NCBI RefSeq assembly: GCF_010727475.1
Contig: NZ_AP022567.1
Coordinates: forward strand, 5,704,001-5,768,000
DNA from: Mycolicibacterium mageritense
GTDB taxonomy: Bacteria > Actinomycetota > Actinomycetes > Mycobacteriales > Mycobacteriaceae
Length of the DNA stretch: 64,000 nt
Reading direction: 5' to 3'
Positions 7,661 through 15,451 of the stretch are shown in pieces (the stretch's first letter is position 1; every line of letters begins with the position of its first letter). The position numbers and the translations under genes were made by a program. Below the pieces are notes generated by a model. That model did no database searches. It was not told the DNA's origin and saw only the letters and a list, made by a program, of their open reading frames with translations.

Positions 7661-9145
7661 ATGAGCGGGGCGCTGCTGGTCGCGGGCACCACGTCCGACG
7701 CGGGCAAGTCGATGGTGGTGGCCGGATTGTGCCGGCTGCTGACCCGCAAAGGACTCTCGGTCGCGCCGTTCAAGGCGCAGAACATGTCGAACAACTCGGC
7801 GGTCACCGTCGAGGGCGGCGAGATCGGACGCGCGCAGGCCATGCAGGCACGTGCGGCAGGCCTGGCGCCGAGCGTCCGGTTCAACCCGATCCTGCTCAAG
7901 CCGGGCGGCGACCGGACGTCGCAACTGGTGATCCGCGGCCAGGTGGCCGGATCCATGGCAGCGGGCGACTACTTCACGCACCGGGACCGGCTCGCGACGG
8001 TGGTCGCCGAGGAATTGGCCTCGCTGAGATCGGAATTCGACGCCGTGATCTGTGAGGGAGCCGGGTCGCCGGCAGAGATCAACCTGCGGGCAACCGATCT
8101 GGCGAACATGGGCTTGGCGCGGTCGGCACGGCTACCGGTCGTGGTGGTCGGCGACATCGACCGCGGTGGGCTCCTGGCCCACCTGCACGGCACCGTGGCG
8201 GTGCTCGAACCGGCCGACCAGGCACTGATCGCCGGATTCGTGGTCAACAAGTTCCGCGGCGATCCGGCCCTGCTCGAACCCGGGCTGCGGCACCTGCAGG
8301 ATCTCACCGGCAGGCCCACCTACGGTGTGATCCCGTTCGACGACGAAATCTGGCTGGACACCGAAGATTCGGTGTCGCTACGGCCCGGGGGAGTCGTGGG
8401 TACCCCACAGCCGCCACGCGGCCGCGAGACCCTCACCGTCGCGGCTATCCGGCTGCCCCGGATATCGAATTCGACCGATGTCGAGGCGCTGGCGTGCGAA
8501 CCGGGTGTGCTGGTGCGCTGGGTCACCGACGCCGCCGACATCGCCGACGCTGATGTCGTGGTCATCCCCGGCAGCAAGGCCACGGTGACGGACCTGGCAT
8601 GGTTGCGAGGCCGGGGGCTGGCCGACGCCATCGCGGCTCACGCCGCGCGGGGGCGTGCCGTGCTCGGCGTGTGCGGCGGGTTCCAGATGCTGTGCCGACG
8701 CATCGAAGACGACGTCGAATCGCGATCCGGCGGAGTCGACGGCCTCGGCCTGCTCGACGCCGACATCGTGTTCGACCCGCAGAAAACGTTGCGGCACTGG
8801 GAAACTCCGCTGCGAGGTTACGAGATTCACCATGGTCAGGTGGTTCGCTCCGCCGAGCAGGACTGGCGCGGCGTCGGCATCCGGCGCGCCGCGGTGTTCG
8901 GCACGCACTGGCACGGGCTGCTCGACAACGACGAGCTGCGGCGCGGCTGGCTCGCCGAGGCCGCGCACGCCGCCGGGCGTACCGGATTCGTCGTCGCCGA
9001 CGACGTCGACGTGACCGCGCGCCGAGATGCGCAACTCGACGTGATGGCGGATCTGCTTGCCGCGCACCTCGACGTCGGCGCGATGCTCGACCTGCTGGAA
9101 CACGGTGCGCCGGCACGGCCGACGATGCGGACGACGCTGGCCTGA
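7661..9145 (+). CDS. cobQ: Cobyric acid synthase (glutamine-hydrolysing)
   Basis: 494 aa, full length. It amidates side chains b, d, e and g of adenosylcobyrinic acid a,c-diamide in cobalamin synthesis. The N-terminal dethiobiotin-synthetase-like P-loop is GTTSDAGKSMV (about 8-18), followed by KAQNMSNNSAV. The C-terminal GATase_3 domain has the nucleophile in LGVCGGFQML and the triad His in FGTHWHGLLDN. A short 19-base gap after map suggests cotranscription. It lies 24 kb from the cobO-cobB-cysG group, so pathway genes are split within this window. The 3' end meets a convergent DUF2000 gene. Confidence 0.95.
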   Translation: MSGALLVAGTTSDAGKSMVVAGLCRLLTRKGLSVAPFKAQNMSNNSAVTVEGGEIGRAQAMQARAAGLAPSVRFNPILLKPGGDRTSQLVIRGQVAGSMAAGDYFTHRDRLATVVAEELASLRSEFDAVICEGAGSPAEINLRATDLANMGLARSARLPVVVVGDIDRGGLLAHLHGTVAVLEPADQALIAGFVVNKFRGDPALLEPGLRHLQDLTGRPTYGVIPFDDEIWLDTEDSVSLRPGGVVGTPQPPRGRETLTVAAIRLPRISNSTDVEALACEPGVLVRWVTDAADIADADVVVIPGSKATVTDLAWLRGRGLADAIAAHAARGRAVLGVCGGFQMLCRRIEDDVESRSGGVDGLGLLDADIVFDPQKTLRHWETPLRGYEIHHGQVVRSAEQDWRGVGIRRAAVFGTHWHGLLDNDELRRGWLAEAAHAAGRTGFVVADDVDVTARRDAQLDVMADLLAAHLDVGAMLDLLEHGAPARPTMRTTLA

Positions 9146-9151
9146 CCGTGC

Positions 9152-9583
9152 TCACGTGTGCATGCGTGCACCCTTGAGCACCTTGTCCACCACATTGCGC
9201 CCGGCATGGACCGCGAGCCCGACCAGATCGAGGTCGTCACGGCCCACCGCTCGGACGGCGGCCGTGTTGTCACCGTCGTTGCCCGTGGAGAACAAGTCGG
9301 CGGTGAAGATCGACACCGCCAGCCCGCGGCCGATCGCGCGCGTATGTGCGGCGCGCAGCGTCTCTTTCGAGCCCTCGAAGACCATCACGGGTTGGCCGAA
9401 CATTGCGAGGTAAGTCGTACCGTCCGCGTCGGCATAAGGTTCCCCGACGGTGTCCGGATGGGCCGCCGCGATGCCGCTCGCCAAGAATGCGCACACGTTC
9501 AACCGCTGCCAGCTCTGCAGGTCGTCGCGTAACAGGACCGCGATCTTCGTATCGAAACGTACTGGGGTTTCCTGGGATTGCAC
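9152..9583 (-). CDS. DUF2000 family protein
   Basis: 143 aa from GTG 9583 (VQSQETPVRFDTKIAV). The domain covers nearly the whole protein: FDTKIAVLLRDDLQSWQRLN, then AFLASGIAAAH and FGQPVMVFEG, typical of DUF2000, a small family with a peptidyl-tRNA-hydrolase-II-like fold. Biochemical role unknown. The gene is divergent from an AraC regulator, with starts only about 50 bases apart, so that regulator is a likely controller. A longer N-terminus would run into the AraC gene and is rejected. Confidence 0.75.
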   Translation of the reverse strand: MQSQETPVRFDTKIAVLLRDDLQSWQRLNVCAFLASGIAAAHPDTVGEPYADADGTTYLAMFGQPVMVFEGSKETLRAAHTRAIGRGLAVSIFTADLFSTGNDGDNTAAVRAVGRDDLDLVGLAVHAGRNVVDKVLKGARMHT

Positions 9584-9633
9584 ATCGCCAATACTGCGTG
9601 GCGCGCGGCAGGGCCGTCTTGTACGTTTTTGAT

Positions 9634-10458
9634 GTGGCCCCGGCCGCCGAGACAACCGCGTGGCGCCCGCACGTGCGAGGGATCAGAGAAGTCTTCCACG
9701 CGCGGTATCTGACACACGCCTACCCGCAGCACACCCACGACGCGTGGACCTTGCTCATCGTCGATTCCGGCACCATCGGCTACGAACTCGGCGGCCACGA
9801 GCGCGGATCCACCGGCGCGGTCGTCACACTGCTGCCGCCACACGTGCCGCACAACGGCCGCAGCGTCCGGCCCGGCGGCTTCCGCAAGCGTGTGCTGTAC
9901 ATTGAGCCGGCCATGCTGACCGGGATCGGAGCGGCCGTCGACCACCCGAGCCTCGACGACAACCTGCTGCGCGACCGCATCGCCGCGCTGCACGACGCGC
10001 TCGCTCCCGGCGACGAATTCGAAGCGCAAAGCCGGCTGGCGTTCGTCATCGAGCGCATCCAGGCGCACCTCGCGGGTGCGGTCGAGCCGCCCGAGCGGAC
10101 GGGCAACCGGCGGCTGGCACATCAACTGCGCGATCTGATCGACAGTCGGCTGGAAACCGGGCTGACGCTCGACGACGCCGGCGCCATGCTGCACGCCGAC
10201 CCGACCCACCTGGTGCGCACCTTCAGCCGGGAGTTCGGGCTGCCACCCCACCGGTATCTGGTGGGGCGACGCATCGACCTGGCTCGCCGTTTGCTGCTGG
10301 ACGGGATGCGGCCGGCCGACGTTGCCACGACCGTCGGATTCCACGACCAGTCGCATCTCAACCGACACTTCAAACGGATGCTCGCCACGACGCCCGCGCG
10401 GTATGCCGGCGACGCTCACGTCGCACCCGCGACGAATCTCGGTAGCCTGAGGTCATGA
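9634..10458 (+). CDS. AraC family transcriptional regulator
   Basis: About 274 aa. The start is uncertain: GTG 9634 is used, with TTG 9619 and GTG 9598 also possible; any longer form overlaps the divergent DUF2000 gene. The N-terminal cupin (AraC_binding) has FHARYLTHAYPQHTHDAW and a PPHVPHNGR strand. The C-terminal double HTH has GLTLDDAGAMLHADPTHLVR and PADVATTVGFHDQSHLNRHF followed by the terminal ATTPARY. The stop overlaps the start of the next lipoprotein gene (ATGA), so the two are likely cotranscribed. The inducer is unknown. Confidence 0.85.
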   Translation: MAPAAETTAWRPHVRGIREVFHARYLTHAYPQHTHDAWTLLIVDSGTIGYELGGHERGSTGAVVTLLPPHVPHNGRSVRPGGFRKRVLYIEPAMLTGIGAAVDHPSLDDNLLRDRIAALHDALAPGDEFEAQSRLAFVIERIQAHLAGAVEPPERTGNRRLAHQLRDLIDSRLETGLTLDDAGAMLHADPTHLVRTFSREFGLPPHRYLVGRRIDLARRLLLDGMRPADVATTVGFHDQSHLNRHFKRMLATTPARYAGDAHVAPATNLGSLRS

Positions 10459-11138
10459 TCAGCCGGCGCACGAGCGCGTTCGGGCCTGTGCTCGTGGTTC
10501 TGGTTGCCGCGCTCACCGGGTTGACCGGATGCGCCGACGTGGTCGCGGGCAATGCGGTGTGGCCGGGCGCCACGCTCGAGAAGGTCGTGCTCGGCGCGGC
10601 CGACTTTCCTCAAGGCGTGCAGTACGACCGCGTCATCGAAGAACCCGGGAAACCCGACGGTGCCGGCGCACCGCCGGCCATGCTGTCCTCGCCCGCGGGG
10701 TGTTCCGACGGGCTCACCCGGGTGATCGCCGAGACGGCCGAACGCGGCCCCGGCAGTGCGGCCAAGTTCGTCGCGGCCTACGACGGCGCCCGCATGGTCA
10801 TGACAGTGCTCACCTCGCCGCTGGCCCTCGACCGGCTGGCCGCCACCGCCGATCGATGCGCCGAGTTCCGGACGTTCTTCGATCCGTCCGATGAAGGCAT
10901 TCCCATCACCACCACGCGCCTGCCGTCAGAGCGCCCCGACACCTTGGTGTACCAGCAGACCATGAAGTTGAACGGCCAGGACAACAGCGTCTTCTTCGCG
11001 TTCGAGAATGTCGGCAACTGGTCGGTGTTCGGTATCGCCTTCCCCACCCAGAACCCGTCGATCACTGTCAAAGGCACCCTGCCGCAGACATTTCTGGACA
11101 CCTTCGACAAGCAGGTCGACCGGATTGCCGCGCGCTGA
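10455..11138 (+). CDS. Putative mycobacterial lipoprotein
   Basis: 227 aa, ATG overlapping the araC stop. It has a signal peptide with a positively charged start (MISRRTSAFG), a hydrophobic core and lipobox LTGC (Cys26), followed by ADVVAGNAVWPG. The mature part is soluble, with two further Cys (in PAGCSDGL and DRCAEF) likely to form a disulfide outside the membrane. It resembles small mycobacterial lipoproteins of the sensor-domain or LpqN-like kind, with no catalytic motif seen. Function unknown. Lipidation is inferred from the lipobox. Confidence 0.75.
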   Translation: MISRRTSAFGPVLVVLVAALTGLTGCADVVAGNAVWPGATLEKVVLGAADFPQGVQYDRVIEEPGKPDGAGAPPAMLSSPAGCSDGLTRVIAETAERGPGSAAKFVAAYDGARMVMTVLTSPLALDRLAATADRCAEFRTFFDPSDEGIPITTTRLPSERPDTLVYQQTMKLNGQDNSVFFAFENVGNWSVFGIAFPTQNPSITVKGTLPQTFLDTFDKQVDRIAAR

Positions 11139-11201
11139 CGTCCGCGTCAAAGACGGATTGATTCCGGCCCGCACAACCAGCGCGGACGGTAGGTTGACCG
11201 A

Positions 11202-11765
11202 ATGCAATCCACCGTGGTGACGATCGACGGTTTCGCTGTGCCCGTCGACGTGGCCGGACCTGAGAACGGCTCAGTGGTGGTTCTGCTCAGCGCCGGTCAC
11301 CACGGTCCGGCGGCCTACGAGGCGGTCTGCCAACGCCTGCACACCGCGTCGCTGCGAACCGTCGTCATCGCGACCGATCCACGGCTGACGGCCAAATCTG
11401 TGGTGGGCATCCTCGACTCGATCAACGTCAAATGGGCGCTGCTGGTCGGTGACCGACAGGGCGGTGAACTGGCCTGGGAGCTCGCGGCCACCCGCCTGGA
11501 CCGCTTCATCGGTCTCGTCGTCGTCGACCGCGGCCATCCCCGCGTCGCCGACGTCACCGGAGTGGTCCGGTCCGAAGACTGCCCGCCGGTCGAGATGAAC
11601 ACCACGGCACTGGTCAGCACCCCGGCGGCCCGCGCGGTGGCCAAGGCCAGCCAGCGCTTCGTCTACGGCGACTTCCGGCTCGTCGAAATGCTGGGGCGGC
11701 GCAACGCCCAGGACTCGACCGCTCAACTCGCCGCCGAGATCGTGCTGCGCACCAGCAACTGGTAA
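11202..11765 (+). CDS. Short alpha/beta-hydrolase-like protein with degenerate nucleophile
   Basis: 187 aa. The fold is suggested by VVVLLSAGHHGPAAYEAVC (oxyanion region), VVIATDP, and the nucleophile-elbow position VGDRQGGELAWELA followed by LVVVD. Where hydrolases have GxSxG this protein has G-D-R-Q-G (residues 83-87), so Ser is replaced by Arg85. There is no cap domain and no clear catalytic His near the end. It looks like a non-catalytic relative or a decayed enzyme. It stands alone between the lipoprotein and the convergent ngg gene. Codon use looks like its neighbours, so it is probably expressed. Confidence 0.6.
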   Translation: MQSTVVTIDGFAVPVDVAGPENGSVVVLLSAGHHGPAAYEAVCQRLHTASLRTVVIATDPRLTAKSVVGILDSINVKWALLVGDRQGGELAWELAATRLDRFIGLVVVDRGHPRVADVTGVVRSEDCPPVEMNTTALVSTPAARAVAKASQRFVYGDFRLVEMLGRRNAQDSTAQLAAEIVLRTSNW

Positions 11766-11767
11766 CC

Positions 11768-11802
11768 CGGCCTGCCTTCGCGCAAGCGCTCAGTCAGCCG
11801 CC
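11768..11802. repeat. 35-bp direct repeat, copy 1
   Basis: Identical over 35 bases to 11820-11854, with a 17-base spacer. This copy lies wholly in the space between the two convergent genes. It appears to be a duplication of the last codons and stop region of ngg. Confidence 0.9.
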
Positions 11803-11819
11803 GCTGGGTTGATGCTCGG

Positions 11820-11854
11820 CGGCCTGCCTTCGCGCAAGCGCTCAGTCAGCCGCC
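11820..11854. repeat. 35-bp direct repeat, copy 2 (overlaps the ngg 3' end)
   Basis: Second copy of the tandem repeat. It includes the ngg stop codon (minus strand, 11842-11844) and its last few codons. The offset between copies is 52 bases. Confidence 0.9.
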
Positions 11855-13620
11855 TCGGAAGGCTTCCAGGCTTGCGGCAACCCCGGCTGCTGCGGGAACA
11901 GGAAATCGACGAACGCGGCCGCCGTGGGCTGCGGTTCGTGATTGGCCAGGCCGGGACGCTCGTTGGCCTCGATGAACACGTACTGGCTGCCGGTGATGTC
12001 GGGCACCAGCAGGTCGATGCCCGTCACGGGGATGCCGATGGCCTCGGCCGCGGTCACCGCGACCCGGCACAGTTCGGCGTTGACGTCGGCCGTGACGTCG
12101 TGGATGGTGCCGCCCTGATGCAGGTTCGCGGTGCGGCGCACCCGCAGATGTTCGCCTTCCGGCAGCACATCGTCGAGCGACCAGCCGGCCTCGGTGACCG
12201 TGGCGATCGTGATGTCGTCCATCGGGATCCGGGATTCGCCGCCCGTCGCGGCGGCCCGGCGCCGGCTCTGGGTTTCGATCAACTCCCGGATGGTGTGTTT
12301 GCCGGTCCCGCTGATCTCGGCCGGCCTGCGGATCGCGGCCGCCACCACCTTGCCGTCGATCACCACCAGCCGCAGGTCGTCACCGGTCGCCCGTTGCTCG
12401 ATCAGCACCTCGGGGTGCTGCTCGCGCGCCCGGGCCAGCGCGAGGTCGAGTTCCTCGGGACCGTCAACGCCCACCGTGATGCCCTTGCCCTGCTCGCCGC
12501 GGGTCGGCTTCACCACCACGTCGCCGACCTCGGCCAGGAACGCGTGGTCCTCTTCGTCGAAGGTCGCCAGCCGGCCTCGCGGCACCGTGATGCCCGCCTC
12601 GGACACGATGCGCCGGGTCTGGCGCTTGTCGTCGCAGCGGCTCATCGCCACCGCGGACGTGAACTCCGACAGCGACTCTCGCGTCACCACGATGCGCCCG
12701 CCGTGCGAGAGGCGCATCTCGCCCGCGCCGGCGTCGAGCACCTCGACCCAGATGCCGCGGCGCATCGCCTCGTCGGCGATGATGCGGGCGTACGGGTTGA
12801 GATCGTCGACGGTCTCGGGGGCGTGGGTGAACAGCGGTTCGTTGATGGCGTTCTTGCGCTTGACGGCCAGCACGGGAACCCGTTGGAAGCCCAGCTTTTC
12901 GTAAAGGGCGATCGCCGCGGAGTTGTCGTGGGCGACCGACAGATCCATATAGGCGCGGCCCCGGTCGCGGAAGATGCCGGCCAGGGTGCGGGTCAGCGCG
13001 TCGCCCACCCCCGGCAGCCCGGCCGACGGATCGACCGCGAGACTCCACAGGCTCGACCCGTCCTCGGGGTCGGAGAACAACCGCTTGTGGTCGATGCCCG
13101 TGACGGTGCCCACGACGCTGCCGTCGTCGTCGCGGACCGCGACCAGATACACCACCGCGGGCGTGAGTGTGTGGTTGTGCCAGATGACGTCGACGGGTGC
13201 GGGCACCATGCCGCACCGGACGTAGACCCGGTTCATCGCGTCGGCGTCGTTGAGCGTCTGCAGTGTCCGCACCGAGAAGCCGATCGGTTCGGACGGTTCG
13301 AACTCGTCGGTGAACCGCAGCCGGTAGGTGTGGCTGGGGTCGATGAACAGTTCGGCGGGGGAGCGCGCGATCAGTACGTGCGATTCACGGGCGTAGATGC
13401 AGATGTCGCGCCGGCCTGGGCCTTCCTGGGCCAGCACCTCGGCCAGCTTCTCCGGCTCGGCGAAGGTCTGGCCGAAAATCAGCCGCCCCCAACCGAGTTC
13501 GAGGACCACGTCGTCGGCCATCGCGTCGACCAGATGCTGCGGTGACGCGTCGTGGAGACCGAGGGTGATGGCCTCGGTGTGGTCCTGGCCGGCGGGCGCG
13601 CCGGGGTCGGTCGTGGTCAC
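11842..13620 (-). CDS. ngg: N-acetylglutaminylglutamine synthetase (GNAT + ATP-grasp)
   Basis: 592 aa from GTG 13620, which overlaps the asnO stop (GTGA on the minus strand); a longer reading would lie inside asnO. The N-terminal half is a GNAT acetyltransferase (SVAHDNSAAIALYEKLGF, about 250-267). The C-terminal half is an ATP-grasp ligase: VGDVVVKPTRGEQGKGI, VLIEQRATGDDLRLVVIDG, and IEANERPGLANH near the end. In bacteria with the NAGGN osmoprotectant this protein acetylates and joins two glutamines, and the partner amidotransferase makes the amide. The role follows from the conserved asnO-ngg pair. A 35-bp duplication sits on its 3' end. Confidence 0.88.
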   Translation of the reverse strand: MTTTDPGAPAGQDHTEAITLGLHDASPQHLVDAMADDVVLELGWGRLIFGQTFAEPEKLAEVLAQEGPGRRDICIYARESHVLIARSPAELFIDPSHTYRLRFTDEFEPSEPIGFSVRTLQTLNDADAMNRVYVRCGMVPAPVDVIWHNHTLTPAVVYLVAVRDDDGSVVGTVTGIDHKRLFSDPEDGSSLWSLAVDPSAGLPGVGDALTRTLAGIFRDRGRAYMDLSVAHDNSAAIALYEKLGFQRVPVLAVKRKNAINEPLFTHAPETVDDLNPYARIIADEAMRRGIWVEVLDAGAGEMRLSHGGRIVVTRESLSEFTSAVAMSRCDDKRQTRRIVSEAGITVPRGRLATFDEEDHAFLAEVGDVVVKPTRGEQGKGITVGVDGPEELDLALARAREQHPEVLIEQRATGDDLRLVVIDGKVVAAAIRRPAEISGTGKHTIRELIETQSRRRAAATGGESRIPMDDITIATVTEAGWSLDDVLPEGEHLRVRRTANLHQGGTIHDVTADVNAELCRVAVTAAEAIGIPVTGIDLLVPDITGSQYVFIEANERPGLANHEPQPTAAAFVDFLFPQQPGLPQAWKPSEAAD

Positions 13621-15422
13621 GCCGCCGACCCCGTCACGCCGTGCCGCTGCAGCCACAGCTCCAGCAGCGCGATCTGCCACAACTCGTTGCCGCGCAGCGG
13701 CGTCAGCCTTCCGTTCGGGTCGGCGAGCAGCCGGTCCACTTCCTCGGGCCGGAACAGTCCGCGTTCCTTGGCCTCCGGTGCATAGAGCGCGTCGCGAACC
13801 ATGTCGAGGTAGGGCCCTTCCAGGTGGGTGAGCGCCGGGACCGGGAAATAGCCCTTGGGCCGGTCGATGACCGCCGCCGGAATCACCCGCCGCGCCGCCT
13901 CTTTGAGCACGCCCTTGCCGCCGTGGGCGGTCTTGAGTTCGGGTGGGCAGGTCGCCGCGAGCTCCACGAGTTCGTGGTCGAGGAACGGGACGCGGCCCTC
14001 CAGACCCCACGCCATGGTCATATTGTCTACGCGCTTGACCGGATCGTCGACCAGCATGACCGTGGTGTCCAGCCGCAGCGCCCGGTCCACACCCGTGGCC
14101 GCGCCGGGCGCGGCGAAGTGGTCGGTGACGAACGCGCCGCTCGGATCTCCCTCGGCCCAGAACGCGTCGTTGATGATGCCGCCGACCGCGGCGCTGTCCC
14201 GGTCGAAGAACGCACGGCGGTAACTGGCGACCGCACCGTCGAGCGTCGCGGCGCCGGGCTCGGCCATCGGGGGATACCAGTGGTAGCCCGCGAACACCTC
14301 ATCTGCGCCCTGCCCGGACTGCACCACCTTGACGTGCTTGGCGACCTCTTGGCTCAGCAGATAGAACGCCACGCAGTCATGGCTGACCATGGGCTCGCTC
14401 ATCGCGGCGATCGCGCCGTCGAGGGCCGGAAGCATGCGGTCGGTGCCGATCCGGATCTGGTGATGGTCGGTGTCGAAGTGCTTGGCGATGATGTCGGAGT
14501 ACTTGAACTCGTCGCCGGCCACCCCGCCGACCGACTCGAAGCCGATCGAGAACGTCGCAAGGCCGTGCTGGCCGGCTTCGGCGAGCAGCCCGACGATCAG
14601 ACTCGAATCCACGCCGCCCGACAACAGGCAGCCGACCGGGACGTCGGCGACCAGCCTGCGCTCGACCGCGAGCCGCAACTGCGTCAGGACCGCGTCTTCC
14701 CAGTCGCGTTCGGACCAGTCGGCGCGGTCGGCGCGCCGGCTGAAGTCCGGTGACCAGTACACCGTGGTGTGCCGGCTGCCGTCGGGCTCGATCGCGACGA
14801 TCGACGCCGGCGGCACCTTCTTGACACCACGCAGGATGGTCAACGGTGGCGGCACCACGGAGTGGAACGTCAGGTAGTGGTGCAGCGCCACGGGGTCGAT
14901 GCGGGTGTCGACCCCGCCCCCCGCGAGCAGCGCAGGCAGCGACGACGCGAACCGGATGCGGTGCGCGTCCTCGGTGAGGTACAGCGGTTTGATGCCGAGC
15001 CGGTCACGCCCCAGCAGCACGCGCCCGGTGTCCCGCTCGGCGATCGCGAACGCGAACATCCCCAAGAGGTGGTCGACGAAGCGGTCACCCCAGTGGTGGT
15101 ACGCCTTGAGCAGCACCTCGGTGTCGCTGTGCGAGAAGAAGCGGTAGCCGTACCCGGACAACTCCCGGCGTAGCTCTTGGTAGTTGTAGATACAGCCGTT
15201 CCAGCAAACGGTCAGCCCCAGTTCGGAGTCGACCATCGGCTGCGCGCCGGCTTCGGTCAGGTCAATGATTCTCAGTCTGCGGTGGCCCAGGGCGACCCGG
15301 CCTTGCGACCACACTCCGGCCGCGTCCGGACCCCTGGGCGCCATCGCCTCTGCCATGGCCGACACCGCTGAAATATCCGGCGTACGGCCATCGAGACGCA
15401 CCTCCCCGGTGGCTCCACACAT
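13617..15422 (-). CDS. asnO: N-acetylglutaminylglutamine amidotransferase (AsnB-like)
   Basis: 601 aa from ATG 15422, which exposes the Ntn nucleophile Cys2 (MCGATGEVRL) after Met removal. The glutaminase domain includes APRGPDAAG and WNGCIYNYQELRREL; Cys77 replaces the Glu usual in asparagine synthetases. The synthetase domain has the PP-loop LLSGGVDSSL (267-276) and SGQGADEVFAGYHWYP. It converts a carboxylate to the amide in the dipeptide osmolyte NAGGN. The first gene of a two-gene operon with ngg. The M42-family peptidase that often accompanies this cassette elsewhere is not next to it here. The start lies about 30 bases from the divergent SNF2 gene. Confidence 0.88.
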   Translation of the reverse strand: MCGATGEVRLDGRTPDISAVSAMAEAMAPRGPDAAGVWSQGRVALGHRRLRIIDLTEAGAQPMVDSELGLTVCWNGCIYNYQELRRELSGYGYRFFSHSDTEVLLKAYHHWGDRFVDHLLGMFAFAIAERDTGRVLLGRDRLGIKPLYLTEDAHRIRFASSLPALLAGGGVDTRIDPVALHHYLTFHSVVPPPLTILRGVKKVPPASIVAIEPDGSRHTTVYWSPDFSRRADRADWSERDWEDAVLTQLRLAVERRLVADVPVGCLLSGGVDSSLIVGLLAEAGQHGLATFSIGFESVGGVAGDEFKYSDIIAKHFDTDHHQIRIGTDRMLPALDGAIAAMSEPMVSHDCVAFYLLSQEVAKHVKVVQSGQGADEVFAGYHWYPPMAEPGAATLDGAVASYRRAFFDRDSAAVGGIINDAFWAEGDPSGAFVTDHFAAPGAATGVDRALRLDTTVMLVDDPVKRVDNMTMAWGLEGRVPFLDHELVELAATCPPELKTAHGGKGVLKEAARRVIPAAVIDRPKGYFPVPALTHLEGPYLDMVRDALYAPEAKERGLFRPEEVDRLLADPNGRLTPLRGNELWQIALLELWLQRHGVTGSAA

Positions 15423-15451
15423 CAATTCGACCCTACAAGGATCTGGCTCCG

